Both the position numbers and the translations under genes were made by a program. From positions 6,212 to 70,211 of the forward strand of contig DBYY01000004.1 of assembly GCA_002311025.1 (NCBI GenBank): DNA of 64,000 nucleotides. Reading direction: 5' to 3'. Of the stretch, positions 41,965-50,390 are shown piece by piece. This DNA comes from Candidatus Proelusimicrobium tauri. Its GTDB lineage: Bacteria > Elusimicrobiota > Elusimicrobia > Elusimicrobiales > Elusimicrobiaceae. Under the pieces are notes generated by a model. It did no database searches and was not told where the DNA came from. It worked only from the letters and a program-made list of their open reading frames with translations. Each line of letters opens with the position of its first letter. Position 1 is the first letter of the stretch.

Positions 41965-44562
41965 ATGCCATTAGAAGAGTTAAATTCAATTATAGAAAGA
42001 GTAAGAAAAGCACAAAAAGAATATAGCACTTTCAGTCAAAGTAAAGTAAATAAAATCTTTCAAGCGGCTGCTATTGCCGCTTCCCGCGCAAGAATTGAAC
42101 TTGCCAAATTTGCCGTTGAAGAAACCGGCATGGGTGTTATGGAAGATAAAGTCATTAAAAATCATTTTGCTTCCGAATATATTTACAATAACTATAAAGA
42201 TACAAAAACCTGCGGCGTAATAAGTGAAGATGACTCTTTTGGTTATGCCCAAGTGGCAGAACCTATTGGTATAATTGCAGGTATTATACCTACAACAAAC
42301 CCTACTTCTACGGCAATTTTTAAATCTCTGCTTGCTTTAAAAACAAGAAACGGCATAATTTTTTCACCCCATCCGAGAGCAAAAAAATCTACTATTATGG
42401 CAGCAAAAATCGTGCTTGACGCCGCCGTTAAAGCAGGCGCACCCGAAGGCATTATCGGTTGGATAGAAAACCCCACAACCGAGTTAAGCGATGCTCTTAT
42501 GAAGCATCCCGGAGTTAATTTGATTTTAGCAACCGGCGGACCGGGGATGGTTCACGCAGCATATAGTTCAGGCAAGCCTGCAATCGGCGTCGGTGCGGGA
42601 AACACACCTGTTGTTATTGATGAAACTGCCGATATAAAAATGGCCGTAAGTTCTGTTATTATGAGTAAGACTTTTGATAATGGTGTCATTTGCGCAAGCG
42701 AGCAGGCAATAATAATTTGCGAGCAAGTTTACAAAGAAGTTTTAGAAGAATTTAAATTACGTGGTTGTTATGTCGTAAACGCGGAAGAAAAAGTCCTTCT
42801 AGCCAAAACAATTATGCCCGATGGTGTTAAATTAAATTCTGCAATCGTCGGACAAAGTGCTTTTAAAATTGCCGAAATGGCAAGTTTAACAGTGCCGCAA
42901 GATACAAAAATTTTAATTGCCGAGTGTGAAAAAATCGGCGGACAAGAAGTTTTTTCGCACGAAAAACTCTCTCCCATACTTGCCTGCTATAAATCAAAAG
43001 ATTTTAAGCACGCCGTGAAAACCGCAGAAGCACTTGTTGAACTTGGCGGCGCGGGCCACACTTCGGTTTTATATACCGAAGAAACAAATAAAGAAAATAT
43101 TGAATTTTTTGAAAAGTTTATGCATACGGGCCGCGTTTTAATCAATATGCCTTCTTCGCAAGGGGCTATCGGTGATGTTTATAACTTTAAACTTGCACCT
43201 TCCTTAACGCTTGGTTGTGGTTCTTGGGGTGGTAATTCCGTAAGTGAAAATATCGGAGTAAAACACCTTTTAAACATTAAAGCCATTGCCCAAAGACGCG
43301 AAAATATGCTTTGGTATCGCGTTCCGCAAAAAATTTATTTTAAACGTGGCGCGCTTGAAATCGGTATCAGCGAACTTAAAGATAAAAAACGCGCTTTAAT
43401 CATAACCGATAAAAATATGGAAACCTGCGGTTATGTTAAAACCGTTGGAGATATGCTTGAAAAGTTCAATATTTCTTTTGAGGTTTTCAGCGGTGTTCTG
43501 CCCGACCCTAATATTGCAACAATCAATTCCGCTTTAAAAATGACGGAAAAATTTAAACCGGATTTGTTTATCGGTCTTGGCGGAGGTTCGCCTATGGATG
43601 CGGCTAAAATGATTTGGCTTATGTATGAAAACCCGCACCTTTCCTTTGAAGATATTGCAGCCAGATTTATGGATATAAGAAAGCGTATTTACAGCATACC
43701 CGAAGAAGGCAAAAAAGCACTTTTGGTCGCAATACCCACAACTTCGGGCACAGGTTCAGAGGTTACGCCTTTTACCATTATTACCGACGAAAGAACCAAT
43801 ACAAAATACGCCATTACCGATTATGCAATTACGCCCGATATGGCTATTGTTGACCCGGATTTCGTTATGAATATGCCTAAAAAACTTGCGGCTTATTCGG
43901 GTCTTGATGTTATGGTCCACGCAATAGAGGCCTATACTTCAATAATGTCAACCAACTTTACAGAAGGTCAAGCGCTAGAGGCCCTGAGACTCATTTTTAA
44001 ATATCTTAAGGAATCTTATGATAAAGGCGCAGACGCTCCTTTGGCAAGGGAAAAAATGCACTACGCGGCAACTATTGCCGGTATGGCTTTTGCAAATGCC
44101 TTCCTTGGTTTATGCCACTCTATGGCGCATAAACTGGGCGGTATGTTCCATGTGCCGCACGGTCTTGCCAATGCTTTGTTAATTAGTTATATTATTGAAT
44201 TTAACGCAACAGATAAACCGACAAAGCAAGGTCTTTTCCCGCAATATAAATATCCTTTTGTTAAAGGCCGCTATGCAAAAATCGCGCAATTTTTACATCT
44301 TGGCGACGGGCTTGATAAAGACGGCCGCGTTGCTTCTTTAGTTAAAGCAATTGAAAAACTTAAAGAGCAACTTGATATACCTAAATCAATTAAAGAATAC
44401 GGTATTGACGAAAAAGAATTCTTTGCCAAACTTGATGAAATGAGCGAACTTGCTTTTGACGATCAATGCACCGGTGGTAATGCGCGCTATCCTTTGGTTA
44501 GCGAAATTAAAGAAATCTTTACTAAAGCATATTACGGCGAAAAACCGAAATCTCTTTTATGA
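41965..44562 (+). CDS. adhE: Bifunctional acetaldehyde-CoA/alcohol dehydrogenase
   Basis: An 865-residue fusion that reduces acetyl-CoA to acetaldehyde and then ethanol, recycling two NADH. The N-terminal aldehyde dehydrogenase module (about residues 1-440) has Cys243 in DNGVICASEQ. The C-terminal iron-dependent alcohol dehydrogenase (about 450-865) has GLGGGSPMDAAK for NAD and the iron ligands in DVMVHAIEAY and HSMAHKLGGMFHVPHG. Length is typical and both active sites look intact. AAGGGGAA precedes the ATG. It is the main ethanol-forming enzyme visible here and is probably linked to redox state through the motif at its promoter. Confidence 0.97.
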   Translation: MPLEELNSIIERVRKAQKEYSTFSQSKVNKIFQAAAIAASRARIELAKFAVEETGMGVMEDKVIKNHFASEYIYNNYKDTKTCGVISEDDSFGYAQVAEPIGIIAGIIPTTNPTSTAIFKSLLALKTRNGIIFSPHPRAKKSTIMAAKIVLDAAVKAGAPEGIIGWIENPTTELSDALMKHPGVNLILATGGPGMVHAAYSSGKPAIGVGAGNTPVVIDETADIKMAVSSVIMSKTFDNGVICASEQAIIICEQVYKEVLEEFKLRGCYVVNAEEKVLLAKTIMPDGVKLNSAIVGQSAFKIAEMASLTVPQDTKILIAECEKIGGQEVFSHEKLSPILACYKSKDFKHAVKTAEALVELGGAGHTSVLYTEETNKENIEFFEKFMHTGRVLINMPSSQGAIGDVYNFKLAPSLTLGCGSWGGNSVSENIGVKHLLNIKAIAQRRENMLWYRVPQKIYFKRGALEIGISELKDKKRALIITDKNMETCGYVKTVGDMLEKFNISFEVFSGVLPDPNIATINSALKMTEKFKPDLFIGLGGGSPMDAAKMIWLMYENPHLSFEDIAARFMDIRKRIYSIPEEGKKALLVAIPTTSGTGSEVTPFTIITDERTNTKYAITDYAITPDMAIVDPDFVMNMPKKLAAYSGLDVMVHAIEAYTSIMSTNFTEGQALEALRLIFKYLKESYDKGADAPLAREKMHYAATIAGMAFANAFLGLCHSMAHKLGGMFHVPHGLANALLISYIIEFNATDKPTKQGLFPQYKYPFVKGRYAKIAQFLHLGDGLDKDGRVASLVKAIEKLKEQLDIPKSIKEYGIDEKEFFAKLDEMSELAFDDQCTGGNARYPLVSEIKEIFTKAYYGEKPKSLL

Positions 44563-45011
44563 ATATAGTTTTAATTAACCCCGAAATTCCTTTCAATACC
44601 GGCAATATCGGCAGAACTTGTGTGGCTACAAACAGCGTTTTGCACCTTGTCGGTAAACTCGGTTTTAAACTGGACGAAAAAGAAATCAGACGCAGCGGAC
44701 TTGATTATTGGCCTAAATTAAATTACAAAAGACATATGTGCTTTGAAGATTTTTTAGCGACAGTTAAAGACCCCTCACGCTTATTTTTCTTTTCCACAAA
44801 AGCAACAAAAAATCTTTGGGATATAAAATTTAAGGCAGATGATTATCTTGTTTTTGGTAGCGAATCTTGTGGACTCCCCAAGGAACTTTACAAAATTTAT
44901 AAAGACCAACTTTATAAAATTGAACAACCCGGTCCTGTTCGTTCATTAAATTTATCAACTTCGGCCGCGGTTTGTTTATATGAGGCCTTGCGCCAGACTT
45001 TACATAAATAA
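44559..45011 (+). CDS. trmL: tRNA (cytidine(34)-2'-O)-methyltransferase
   Basis: A 150-residue compact SPOUT methyltransferase of the TrmL family, which modifies the wobble base of some tRNA-Leu. INPEIPFNTGNIGRTC near the N-terminus, LVFGSESCGLP in the middle and RSLNLSTSAAVCLYEALR at the end are the three knot motifs. Length matches TrmL (about 155). It overlaps adhE by four bases, so it shares its transcript despite having an unrelated role. Confidence 0.94.
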   Translation: MNIVLINPEIPFNTGNIGRTCVATNSVLHLVGKLGFKLDEKEIRRSGLDYWPKLNYKRHMCFEDFLATVKDPSRLFFFSTKATKNLWDIKFKADDYLVFGSESCGLPKELYKIYKDQLYKIEQPGPVRSLNLSTSAAVCLYEALRQTLHK

Positions 45012-45014
45012 AAA

Positions 45015-46187
45015 ATGAAAGCACGCAATATTTTTATAATACTTGCTTTAATAAACCTGCTTAATTATATTGATAGGCAGGTTTTATATTCCGTATTTCC
45101 TTTAATCAAAGAAGATTTATTTTTGAGTGATAAAGAACTCGGTTTTTTAGCAAGTGCTTTTATGCTTGTTTATATGTTCAGCGCGCCTGTTTTAGGGTAT
45201 ATTGCCGATAGAACGCCAAGACAAAAAATTATTGCTCTCAGTGCTTTTTTATGGAGTATTGCAACAAGTGCGTGTGCTTGCGTAAGAAATTATTTTGCGC
45301 TTATTTTCGCGCGTTCTTTAGTGGGGGTTGGGGAATCGGGTTTTACAAGTGTTTGCCCTTCTTTTATAGCCGAAAAATTCAGTCCGAAAGTCCGCGCGCG
45401 CGTGCTTGCTTTATTTGCTTTAGGTTTGCCTTTGGGCAGTGCGCTAGGTTATCTTTTAGGCGGTATTTTGGGTAAACAATTTGGCTGGCGTCTTGCATTT
45501 TTAATTTTAGGTTTACCGGGGATAATTTTGGCTTTTATTGTTTATTTCGCAATCAAAGATACACCTAAAAAAATAGAAGAAAAACCGCCCTTCACTAATT
45601 ATCTTAAATTATTAAAAAATAAAAAATTTGTTTTTGTTTGTTTGGCGCAGGCTATGGGCACTTTTACTTTGGGTGCGCTTGCCGCCTGGGGACCGAGTTT
45701 CTTAAACAGATATTTTGCTTATGATATTGCTAAAAGCGGCACAATTTTCGGCGCAATAATAATTATTGCCGGTGCACTTGGCACTATGCTTGGCGGTATT
45801 ATTGGAGATAGATGGCAAAAAAAGACGGAAAACGGCTATTTTTATACAACGGCTCTAAGTTATTTAATTGCTTTTCCTTTTGGTATTTTGGCATTTCTTA
45901 TGACGAGCAAAATTTTGTTTTTCCTTTTTCTTATCCTTAGTACAATGTTTGTTTTTATACAAAACGGACCTTTAAACGCAAGTGTTGTTAATTTAACAAA
46001 ATTAAAAGAACGCTCTATGGCTTTTGCCTTAAATGTTTTTATTATTCACGCACTTGGCGATGCTATGTCGCCTTATCTCGTGGGCTTCATTTCCGATAGT
46101 TTTAATCTAAAAATAGCCGTTATTTTAAGTTTATTTTTTGTTTTACCGGCAAGTTTATTTGCCTATCTTGCAAGCAAAGTTAAATAA
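45015..46187 (+). CDS. MFS transporter, Spinster-like
   Basis: A 390-residue major facilitator with about 12 membrane segments. NYIDRQVLYSVFPLI in helix 1, GYIADRTPRQKI as motif A, ARSLVGVGESGF in helix 4-5 and LPLGSALGYLLGG resemble the bacterial Spinster (Spns) group, which exports lipids or organic acids. The substrate is unknown. It starts three bases after trmL with no clear ribosome site, so translation may be coupled. No regulator is nearby. Confidence 0.85.
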   Translation: MKARNIFIILALINLLNYIDRQVLYSVFPLIKEDLFLSDKELGFLASAFMLVYMFSAPVLGYIADRTPRQKIIALSAFLWSIATSACACVRNYFALIFARSLVGVGESGFTSVCPSFIAEKFSPKVRARVLALFALGLPLGSALGYLLGGILGKQFGWRLAFLILGLPGIILAFIVYFAIKDTPKKIEEKPPFTNYLKLLKNKKFVFVCLAQAMGTFTLGALAAWGPSFLNRYFAYDIAKSGTIFGAIIIIAGALGTMLGGIIGDRWQKKTENGYFYTTALSYLIAFPFGILAFLMTSKILFFLFLILSTMFVFIQNGPLNASVVNLTKLKERSMAFALNVFIIHALGDAMSPYLVGFISDSFNLKIAVILSLFFVLPASLFAYLASKVK

Positions 46188-46192
46188 AAATA

Positions 46193-46201
46193 TGCTATAA
46201 A
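46193..46201 (+). promoter_or_regulatory. Extended -10 before the flavodoxin gene
   Basis: TGC-TATAAA (box 46196-46201) lies 34 bases before the flavodoxin ATG. The -35 region is weak. Confidence 0.45.
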
Positions 46202-46235
46202 GGTTTTATAAAGATTTTTTTGGGGAGGTCAAAAT

Positions 46236-46712
46236 ATGTCAAAAAAATTAGTTGCCTACTTTTCAGCCAGCGGAGTTACAGGGGAAATTGCAAAAACTAT
46301 TGCAAACATTGCTAAAGCAGATTTATATGAAATCAAACCGAAAGTGCCTTACACAGAGGCAGACCTTGATTGGATGAACAAATCAAGCCGCAGTTCAAAG
46401 GAAATGAATAATCTTTCCTTTAGACCGGAAATTGAAAATACCGCTCTAAATGTAGCGCAGTATGACACAATTTATCTTGGCTTTCCTATTTGGTGGTATA
46501 TTGCACCGACTATTGTTAATACTTTTCTTGAAAAGCACGATTTCAGCGGTAAAAAAATTGTTCTATTTGCGACTTCGGGCGGTAGTGCCTTTGGTAAAAC
46601 TATTCAGCATTTAAGGCCGAGTGTTAGCAAAGAGACTACTATCGTTGAGGGCAAGATTTTAAATTCCGCCACCGCCGAAGATATTAAAACCTGGCTTGAC
46701 TCTGTCAATTAA
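46236..46712 (+). CDS. Flavodoxin
   Basis: A 158-residue flavodoxin-like protein of the long-chain NAD(P)H-quinone/flavodoxin_4 type. The FMN phosphate loop is FSASGVTGEIAKTIA (from about residue 9), and the later loops are LGFPIWWYIAPT and FATSGGSAFG, which contact the isoalloxazine ring. It is probably an electron carrier or quinone reductase in the cytoplasm. GGGGAGG precedes the ATG. It is monocistronic with its own terminator. Confidence 0.9.
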   Translation: MSKKLVAYFSASGVTGEIAKTIANIAKADLYEIKPKVPYTEADLDWMNKSSRSSKEMNNLSFRPEIENTALNVAQYDTIYLGFPIWWYIAPTIVNTFLEKHDFSGKKIVLFATSGGSAFGKTIQHLRPSVSKETTIVEGKILNSATAEDIKTWLDSVN

Positions 46713-46728
46713 AATTACAAAACTATAA

Positions 46729-46769
46729 AAAACTACCGAAGTTTTTAAAAAAGACTTCGGTAGTTTTTT
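46729..46769 (+). terminator. Terminator after the flavodoxin gene
   Basis: AACTACCGAAGT (46731-46742) and ACTTCGGTAGTT (46754-46765) form a 12-bp stem with an 11-base A/T loop, followed by Ts. Confidence 0.9.
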
Positions 46770-46831
46770 GCGGCTGATTTTACAATTGGGATATAGGATA
46801 AATAAGTGTGGGGGAAACTTTTTACTTTTTG

Positions 46832-46850
46832 TATAATACAAAAAAGGAGA
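46832..46850 (+). promoter_or_regulatory. -10 box and ribosome site of the HELLH protein gene
   Basis: TTTTTG then TATAAT (46832-46837), the same string as at adhE, followed by AGGAGA (46845-46850) six bases before the ATG at 46856. The transcript leader is about 12 bases. No GGYC motif is seen here. Confidence 0.5.
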
Positions 46851-46855
46851 GATTT

Positions 46856-47971
46856 ATGAATCAACGCAAAATTAAACTTGTTATATTAACATTTTTTATT
46901 TGTGCTATTTTTTCGGTTGTTTGGGCGCATAATTTTTTGGAACAAGACAGAGATAGTTTTAAAAAAGAACTTACAAGTGCGCTTGAAGATATAGGTACCG
47001 CTGATAATAATTATCAGCCGACTCCGAAACAAGCCCAAAAGGTATTATCCAAAGCAAAAAATTCTATAAAAAAATTAGATAAGACAAGACAGGTTTATTA
47101 CGAAGAGTTTTTTAATAAAATTAAAACCCTAAACGGGCTTCCAGATGTGAAAGATGTTGATACAATGAAGGCCTATTTAGCGGCTTATAAATTATTAAAG
47201 TATGATCTTAACCCGCCGATAGATAATCGCGCAGATTGTTTTAATGAAGATTCTTCTGTGCTTGGCAGCACAAGTATGGCTTTTGCTCAAATGTATCGAA
47301 AACATCAAAAAGACCCTGCTTATTTATGGCTTGAAAAAGAATTATATACAACAGACCATTTTAAAATGCTTCCTATGAATCGCCGTCAAAAAGTGGAAGA
47401 AATATCAAATGCTTTAATGCAGCAGCGTTTACAAAAAAGATTTGGTTGGGATAAAACGCAGTTAGACTCTTTTTTAGAGGAAGCAACAGGGCAGTTTAGA
47501 AATGTAACTTTTCGCTATACTACAGATACAGATAATGAATGGAATAATTGGACGGTTAATGTTTCCTTATTGCCTAACGGCGTATATGAAGAGGAATCAG
47601 GAAAGTTTTTTCCTAGAAGTTTATGCGCTTTGCACGAATTATTGCACGTGCAAGATACCTTTCCCGGAGAAGGCGAAAACTATGAACAACCTTTAGGAGA
47701 ACTTTCCACTAGTATACAGGATATTGTCCTATCCGATTTTGTTTATAAACAACTCAATGATATTGATTTAATGGAAGAGGTTTCCTATCCGCAACAAAAA
47801 AAGGCGGTAGATTATGGTAAACTGGCGGTGTTTTTCCACGAAATGTTACAAAAATATGGAGAGCAAGATATCACTCCTTTACTATCAAAGCCCGAAGTGG
47901 AAGAATATATACACTCTCTATATCAGATAAGCAGTTGTTGTCCCACCTGTAAAAATAAGTTGCCAAATTAA
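46856..47971 (+). CDS. Exported protein with HELLH motif, possible zinc metalloprotease
   Basis: A 371-residue protein of unknown family. Residues 1-24 form a signal peptide or anchor (KLVILTFFICAIFSVVWA). The middle is helical and charged. HELLH at residues 260-264 is followed 18 residues later by Glu282 in PLGELSTS, which suits a gluzincin-like zinc site. It ends in SSCCPTCKNKLPN. I start at ATG 46856, supported by AGGAGA, not at an upstream GTG (46808) that lies before the promoter. The domain before HELLH contains RNVTFRYTTDTDNEW, a possible beta strand edge. Peptidase activity is inference. Confidence 0.65.
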   Translation: MNQRKIKLVILTFFICAIFSVVWAHNFLEQDRDSFKKELTSALEDIGTADNNYQPTPKQAQKVLSKAKNSIKKLDKTRQVYYEEFFNKIKTLNGLPDVKDVDTMKAYLAAYKLLKYDLNPPIDNRADCFNEDSSVLGSTSMAFAQMYRKHQKDPAYLWLEKELYTTDHFKMLPMNRRQKVEEISNALMQQRLQKRFGWDKTQLDSFLEEATGQFRNVTFRYTTDTDNEWNNWTVNVSLLPNGVYEEESGKFFPRSLCALHELLHVQDTFPGEGENYEQPLGELSTSIQDIVLSDFVYKQLNDIDLMEEVSYPQQKKAVDYGKLAVFFHEMLQKYGEQDITPLLSKPEVEEYIHSLYQISSCCPTCKNKLPN

Positions 47972-48039
47972 GTGAAATAGAGCAAATTTTTTTGTAAAGA
48001 TTTTGAGCAAAGTTCAAAGCCGATTGCGACTGATAGTAT

Positions 48040-48077
48040 ATGTGAAAGGCCGGAGGCCGAAGTATCCGAAGGATCAG
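48040..48077 (-). repeat. Inverted partial copy of the 9086-9184 element
   Basis: Read on the minus strand, TCGGATACTTCGGCCTCC and then GGCCTTTCACATATAC match TCGGATACTTCGGCCTGCC and GGCCTTTTACAGTATAC of the apical part of the 9086-9184 element, with only a few differences. The flanking arms are not conserved here. Confidence 0.65.
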
Positions 48078-48136
48078 AGGCAAAGAAATTTGCCAAAATC
48101 GGATACAAAATTTTACGGAGAAGAAGAGATTCGCCC

Positions 48137-48158
48137 TTCCGTCATTTTCCTGACGGAA
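48137..48158. repeat. Perfect hairpin TTCCGTCA / TGACGGAA
   Basis: An 8-bp stem (48137-48144 and 48151-48158) with a 6-base loop inside the tRNA-Ser-associated repeat region. No coding sequence is plausible over it. Confidence 0.65.
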
Positions 48159-48204
48159 AATGCTCCAGGGCCGGACTCGCGGTTTTTGCCTTTCGAATCC
48201 CGAC

Positions 48205-48228
48205 GTAATGCCAAGCAGTTGGCATTAC
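48205..48228. repeat. Perfect 10-bp inverted repeat GTAATGCCAA / TTGGCATTAC
   Basis: Arms at 48205-48214 and 48219-48228 with a 4-base loop. No T-run follows directly, so terminator function is doubtful; it may belong to the decayed element. Confidence 0.65.
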
Positions 48229-48240
48229 TCCATCCATAAA

Positions 48241-48266
48241 AAAATTAAACCGCCGTAAAGGCGGTT
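48241..48266 (-). terminator. Terminator of tRNA-Ser
   Basis: AACCGCC (48248-48254) and GGCGGTT (48260-48266), 5-base loop. On the minus strand, T-rich sequence follows the stem, so it fits the end of the tRNA-Ser transcript. The plus strand also has a T-run and may work too. Confidence 0.8.
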
Positions 48267-48277
48267 AAATTTTTTTA

Positions 48278-48365
48278 CGGAGAGGGAGGGATTCGAACCC
48301 TCGATACCCTTTTGGAGTATACAGTCTTTCCAGGACTGCGCCTTCAACCACTCGGCCACCTCTCC
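48278..48365 (-). tRNA. tRNA-Ser (GGA)
   Basis: On the minus strand the acceptor stem GGAGAGG pairs with CCTCTCC, with discriminator G. It has a long variable arm (TATACTCC-AAAA-GGGTATC) typical of serine tRNAs, an anticodon loop CTGGAAA with GGA, and a T-arm GAGGG-TTCGAAT-CCCTC. Length is 88 bases; CCA is not encoded. Confidence 0.97.
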
Positions 48366-48383
48366 TAACAAAAGGATAAAATT

Positions 48384-48412
48384 ATTATATCAAATTTAAA
48401 CTTGTCGCTCAA
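48384..48412 (-). promoter_or_regulatory. Promoter of tRNA-Ser
   Basis: On the minus strand TTGAGC (48412-48407), a 17-base spacer and extended -10 TGA-TATAAT (48389-48384). The expected start is about 12 bases before the mature tRNA end. Confidence 0.75.
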
Positions 48413-48441
48413 CAAACAACATTATCTAATCTAAAAAATGC

Positions 48442-48470
48442 TGGACTTTAGTATAAAAATTCTATATTAT
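48442..48470 (+). promoter_or_regulatory. Possible promoter of the MoxR/Bat operon
   Basis: TGGACT (48442-48447), 17 bases, TATTAT (48465-48470). This is a moderate match; TATAAA three bases later is an alternative -10. Confidence 0.45.
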
Positions 48471-48508
48471 AAAGATAGAGCAAATTGTCTGCTCTTTTGG
48501 GAGGGGTT

Positions 48509-49492
48509 ATGAATATTACGGAAATAAATCAAAAAGTTCAGCAGGAAGGCTTTTTCCTGCAAGATTTAAAAAGAGAAATTTCAAAAGTTATCGTAGGTCA
48601 ACAAGATTTAATTGAAAAAATGTTAATCGGTTTAATTGCCGACGGGCATATCCTTATTGAAGGTGTCCCCGGTCTTGCTAAAACTATGGCGGTTAAAACA
48701 CTTGCTCAGGCCTTACAGGCAAGTTTTTCCCGCATACAATTTACGCCTGATTTGCTACCGGCAGATATTACCGGTACTTTAATTTTTAACCCTAAAGAAG
48801 GTACTTTTTCGCCGCGTCAGGGGCCTGTTTTTGCAAATTTAGTTTTGGCAGATGAAATCAACCGTTCCCCTGCTAAAGTGCAAAGTGCACTTTTGGAGGC
48901 TATGCAGGAACGCCAAGTTACTATCGGCGATACTACTTATCAACTCCCCAAACCTTTTATGGTTCTTGCAACGCAAAACCCCGTTGAGCAGGAAGGTACT
49001 TATCCCTTGCCTGAAGCACAAGTAGACAGATTTATGCTTAAACTTGAAGTAAGTTATCCTTCTAAAGAAGAAGAAAAACTTATTCTTGAAAGGATGGCTC
49101 TTGCTACAAAACCGCAAGTTGAAAGCAAAATAACAACCGACGCAATTTTGCGCGCGCGCCAAGTAGCAGATAACATTTATGTGGACGAAAAAGTCAAAAA
49201 CTATATCGTTGATTTGGTTTTTGCAACCAGAAATCCTAAAGAATATAAACTTGATAATCTTGCTCCTTATATTTTATACGGCGCAAGCCCAAGAGCCTCA
49301 ATTTATCTTACCCAAGCGGCAAAAGCGCTTGCCTTTATTCAAGGTCGTGGCTATGTAACACCGGAAGATATTAAGGAAATCGGTCCCGATGTTTTGCGCC
49401 ACCGTATACTTATGACTTACGAAGCCGAAGCCGAAAATGTTACCCCCCAAGAGATTATTACAAAAATCTTTGCAACCGTAGAAGTTCCGTAA
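48509..49492 (+). CDS. MoxR-family AAA+ ATPase
   Basis: A 327-residue MoxR ATPase that acts as a chaperone for the von Willebrand domain proteins encoded downstream. GVPGLAKT is the Walker A motif and LVLADEINRSP Walker B. LATQNPVEQEGTYPLPEAQ is the conserved sensor 1 region, and ASPRASI near residue 260 belongs to the lid. I start at ATG 49509 minus 1000, that is 48509, where GGGAGGGG is an excellent ribosome site, and not at an upstream start at 48485. It heads the Bat operon. Confidence 0.95.
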   Translation: MNITEINQKVQQEGFFLQDLKREISKVIVGQQDLIEKMLIGLIADGHILIEGVPGLAKTMAVKTLAQALQASFSRIQFTPDLLPADITGTLIFNPKEGTFSPRQGPVFANLVLADEINRSPAKVQSALLEAMQERQVTIGDTTYQLPKPFMVLATQNPVEQEGTYPLPEAQVDRFMLKLEVSYPSKEEEKLILERMALATKPQVESKITTDAILRARQVADNIYVDEKVKNYIVDLVFATRNPKEYKLDNLAPYILYGASPRASIYLTQAAKALAFIQGRGYVTPEDIKEIGPDVLRHRILMTYEAEAENVTPQEIITKIFATVEVP

Positions 49493-49514
49493 TTTACTTG
49501 GAGCAGGGGGCTTT

Positions 49515-50390
49515 ATGCAAACTTCCGATATTTTAAAACGCGTTCGCCAGATTGAGTTTAAAACAGGTAAACTTGTAAGGGAAACTTTTGCCGGCGAATA
49601 TTTAAGCGTATTTAAGGGACAAGGTATAGAATTTGCCGAAGTCCGCCAGTATATTGCCGGTGATGATATCCGCTCTATTGATTGGAATGTCTCGGCAAGA
49701 ACGGGCAATACCTATGTCAAAAAATTTAATGAAGAAAGAGAGTTAAGTGTTATTATCGCTTGCGATGTTTCCGCATCGCAATATTTCGGTTCTAAAGGTA
49801 ATTTAAAATCGGAAGCGGCAATAGAACTTGCCTCTGTTTTTGCTTTTTCCGCTATTAAAAATAATGATAAAGTAGGTCTTCTTTTGTTTAGCGATAAGGT
49901 GGAACTTTATATCCCTCCGCGCAAAGGTAAAAGGCATGTTTTAAGAATTATAAGGGAACTTCTTGCTTTTGAACCTAAAAGAAAAAAGACCGATATTTCC
50001 CTTGCCTTAAGCAGTTTGATACGGCTTATTAAAAGACAGGGCATTTTGCTTTTTATTTCCGATTTTCTTGACGAAAATTATGAAAAACCTTTCAAACTTG
50101 CCGCGCGTAAATTTGATTTGATACCTGTTATCATTAAAGATCCGTTGGAGTTTGATTTCCCAAAACTTTCGGCTTTTATTCAAATTGAAGATACCGAAAG
50201 TGATAACGGTGGTGTTTTAAGCGGTTCTTCCTTAAGGCAAATAAGTCAAGCACGCGCAGAAGTATTGGAAAAGGCCTTAAATCTTTTTAAGTTAAGCGGT
50301 GTTGATTATATAAACATTGATACTTCTAAAAATACTTTAGATCCGGTTATCAAATTTTTTAAACAACGTTCAGGGAAACTAGGTATATGA
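49515..50390 (+). CDS. DUF58-domain protein
   Basis: A 291-residue DUF58 protein, the usual partner of MoxR. The signature YIAGDDIRSIDWNVSAR (from about residue 49) is clear, followed by a VWA-like fold starting ACDVSAS. No membrane segment is seen. It lies 22 bases after moxR, with a GGAG-rich site upstream, and overlaps the next gene by four bases. The function is unproven; in other bacteria these operons support envelope integrity and aerotolerance. Confidence 0.92.
   Translation: MQTSDILKRVRQIEFKTGKLVRETFAGEYLSVFKGQGIEFAEVRQYIAGDDIRSIDWNVSARTGNTYVKKFNEERELSVIIACDVSASQYFGSKGNLKSEAAIELASVFAFSAIKNNDKVGLLLFSDKVELYIPPRKGKRHVLRIIRELLAFEPKRKKTDISLALSSLIRLIKRQGILLFISDFLDENYEKPFKLAARKFDLIPVIIKDPLEFDFPKLSAFIQIEDTESDNGGVLSGSSLRQISQARAEVLEKALNLFKLSGVDYINIDTSKNTLDPVIKFFKQRSGKLGI

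Larger units (their letters stand above)
48111..48295 (-). repeat. Degenerate duplication of the tRNA-Ser 3' end
   Basis: TTTTACGGAG and 13 following bases at 48111-48133 match 20 of 23 positions of 48273-48295, which is the 3' end of tRNA-Ser plus its flank. About 140 bases lie between the copies and contain several palindromes. It is either a decayed tandem tRNA-Ser or an old integration scar. Confidence 0.6.

Noticed and set aside
48003..48239. A 78-codon plus-strand ORF over the region before tRNA-Ser
   Set aside because: It runs through several palindromes and the duplicated tRNA 3' end, has no ribosome site, and its composition is not like the neighbouring genes.
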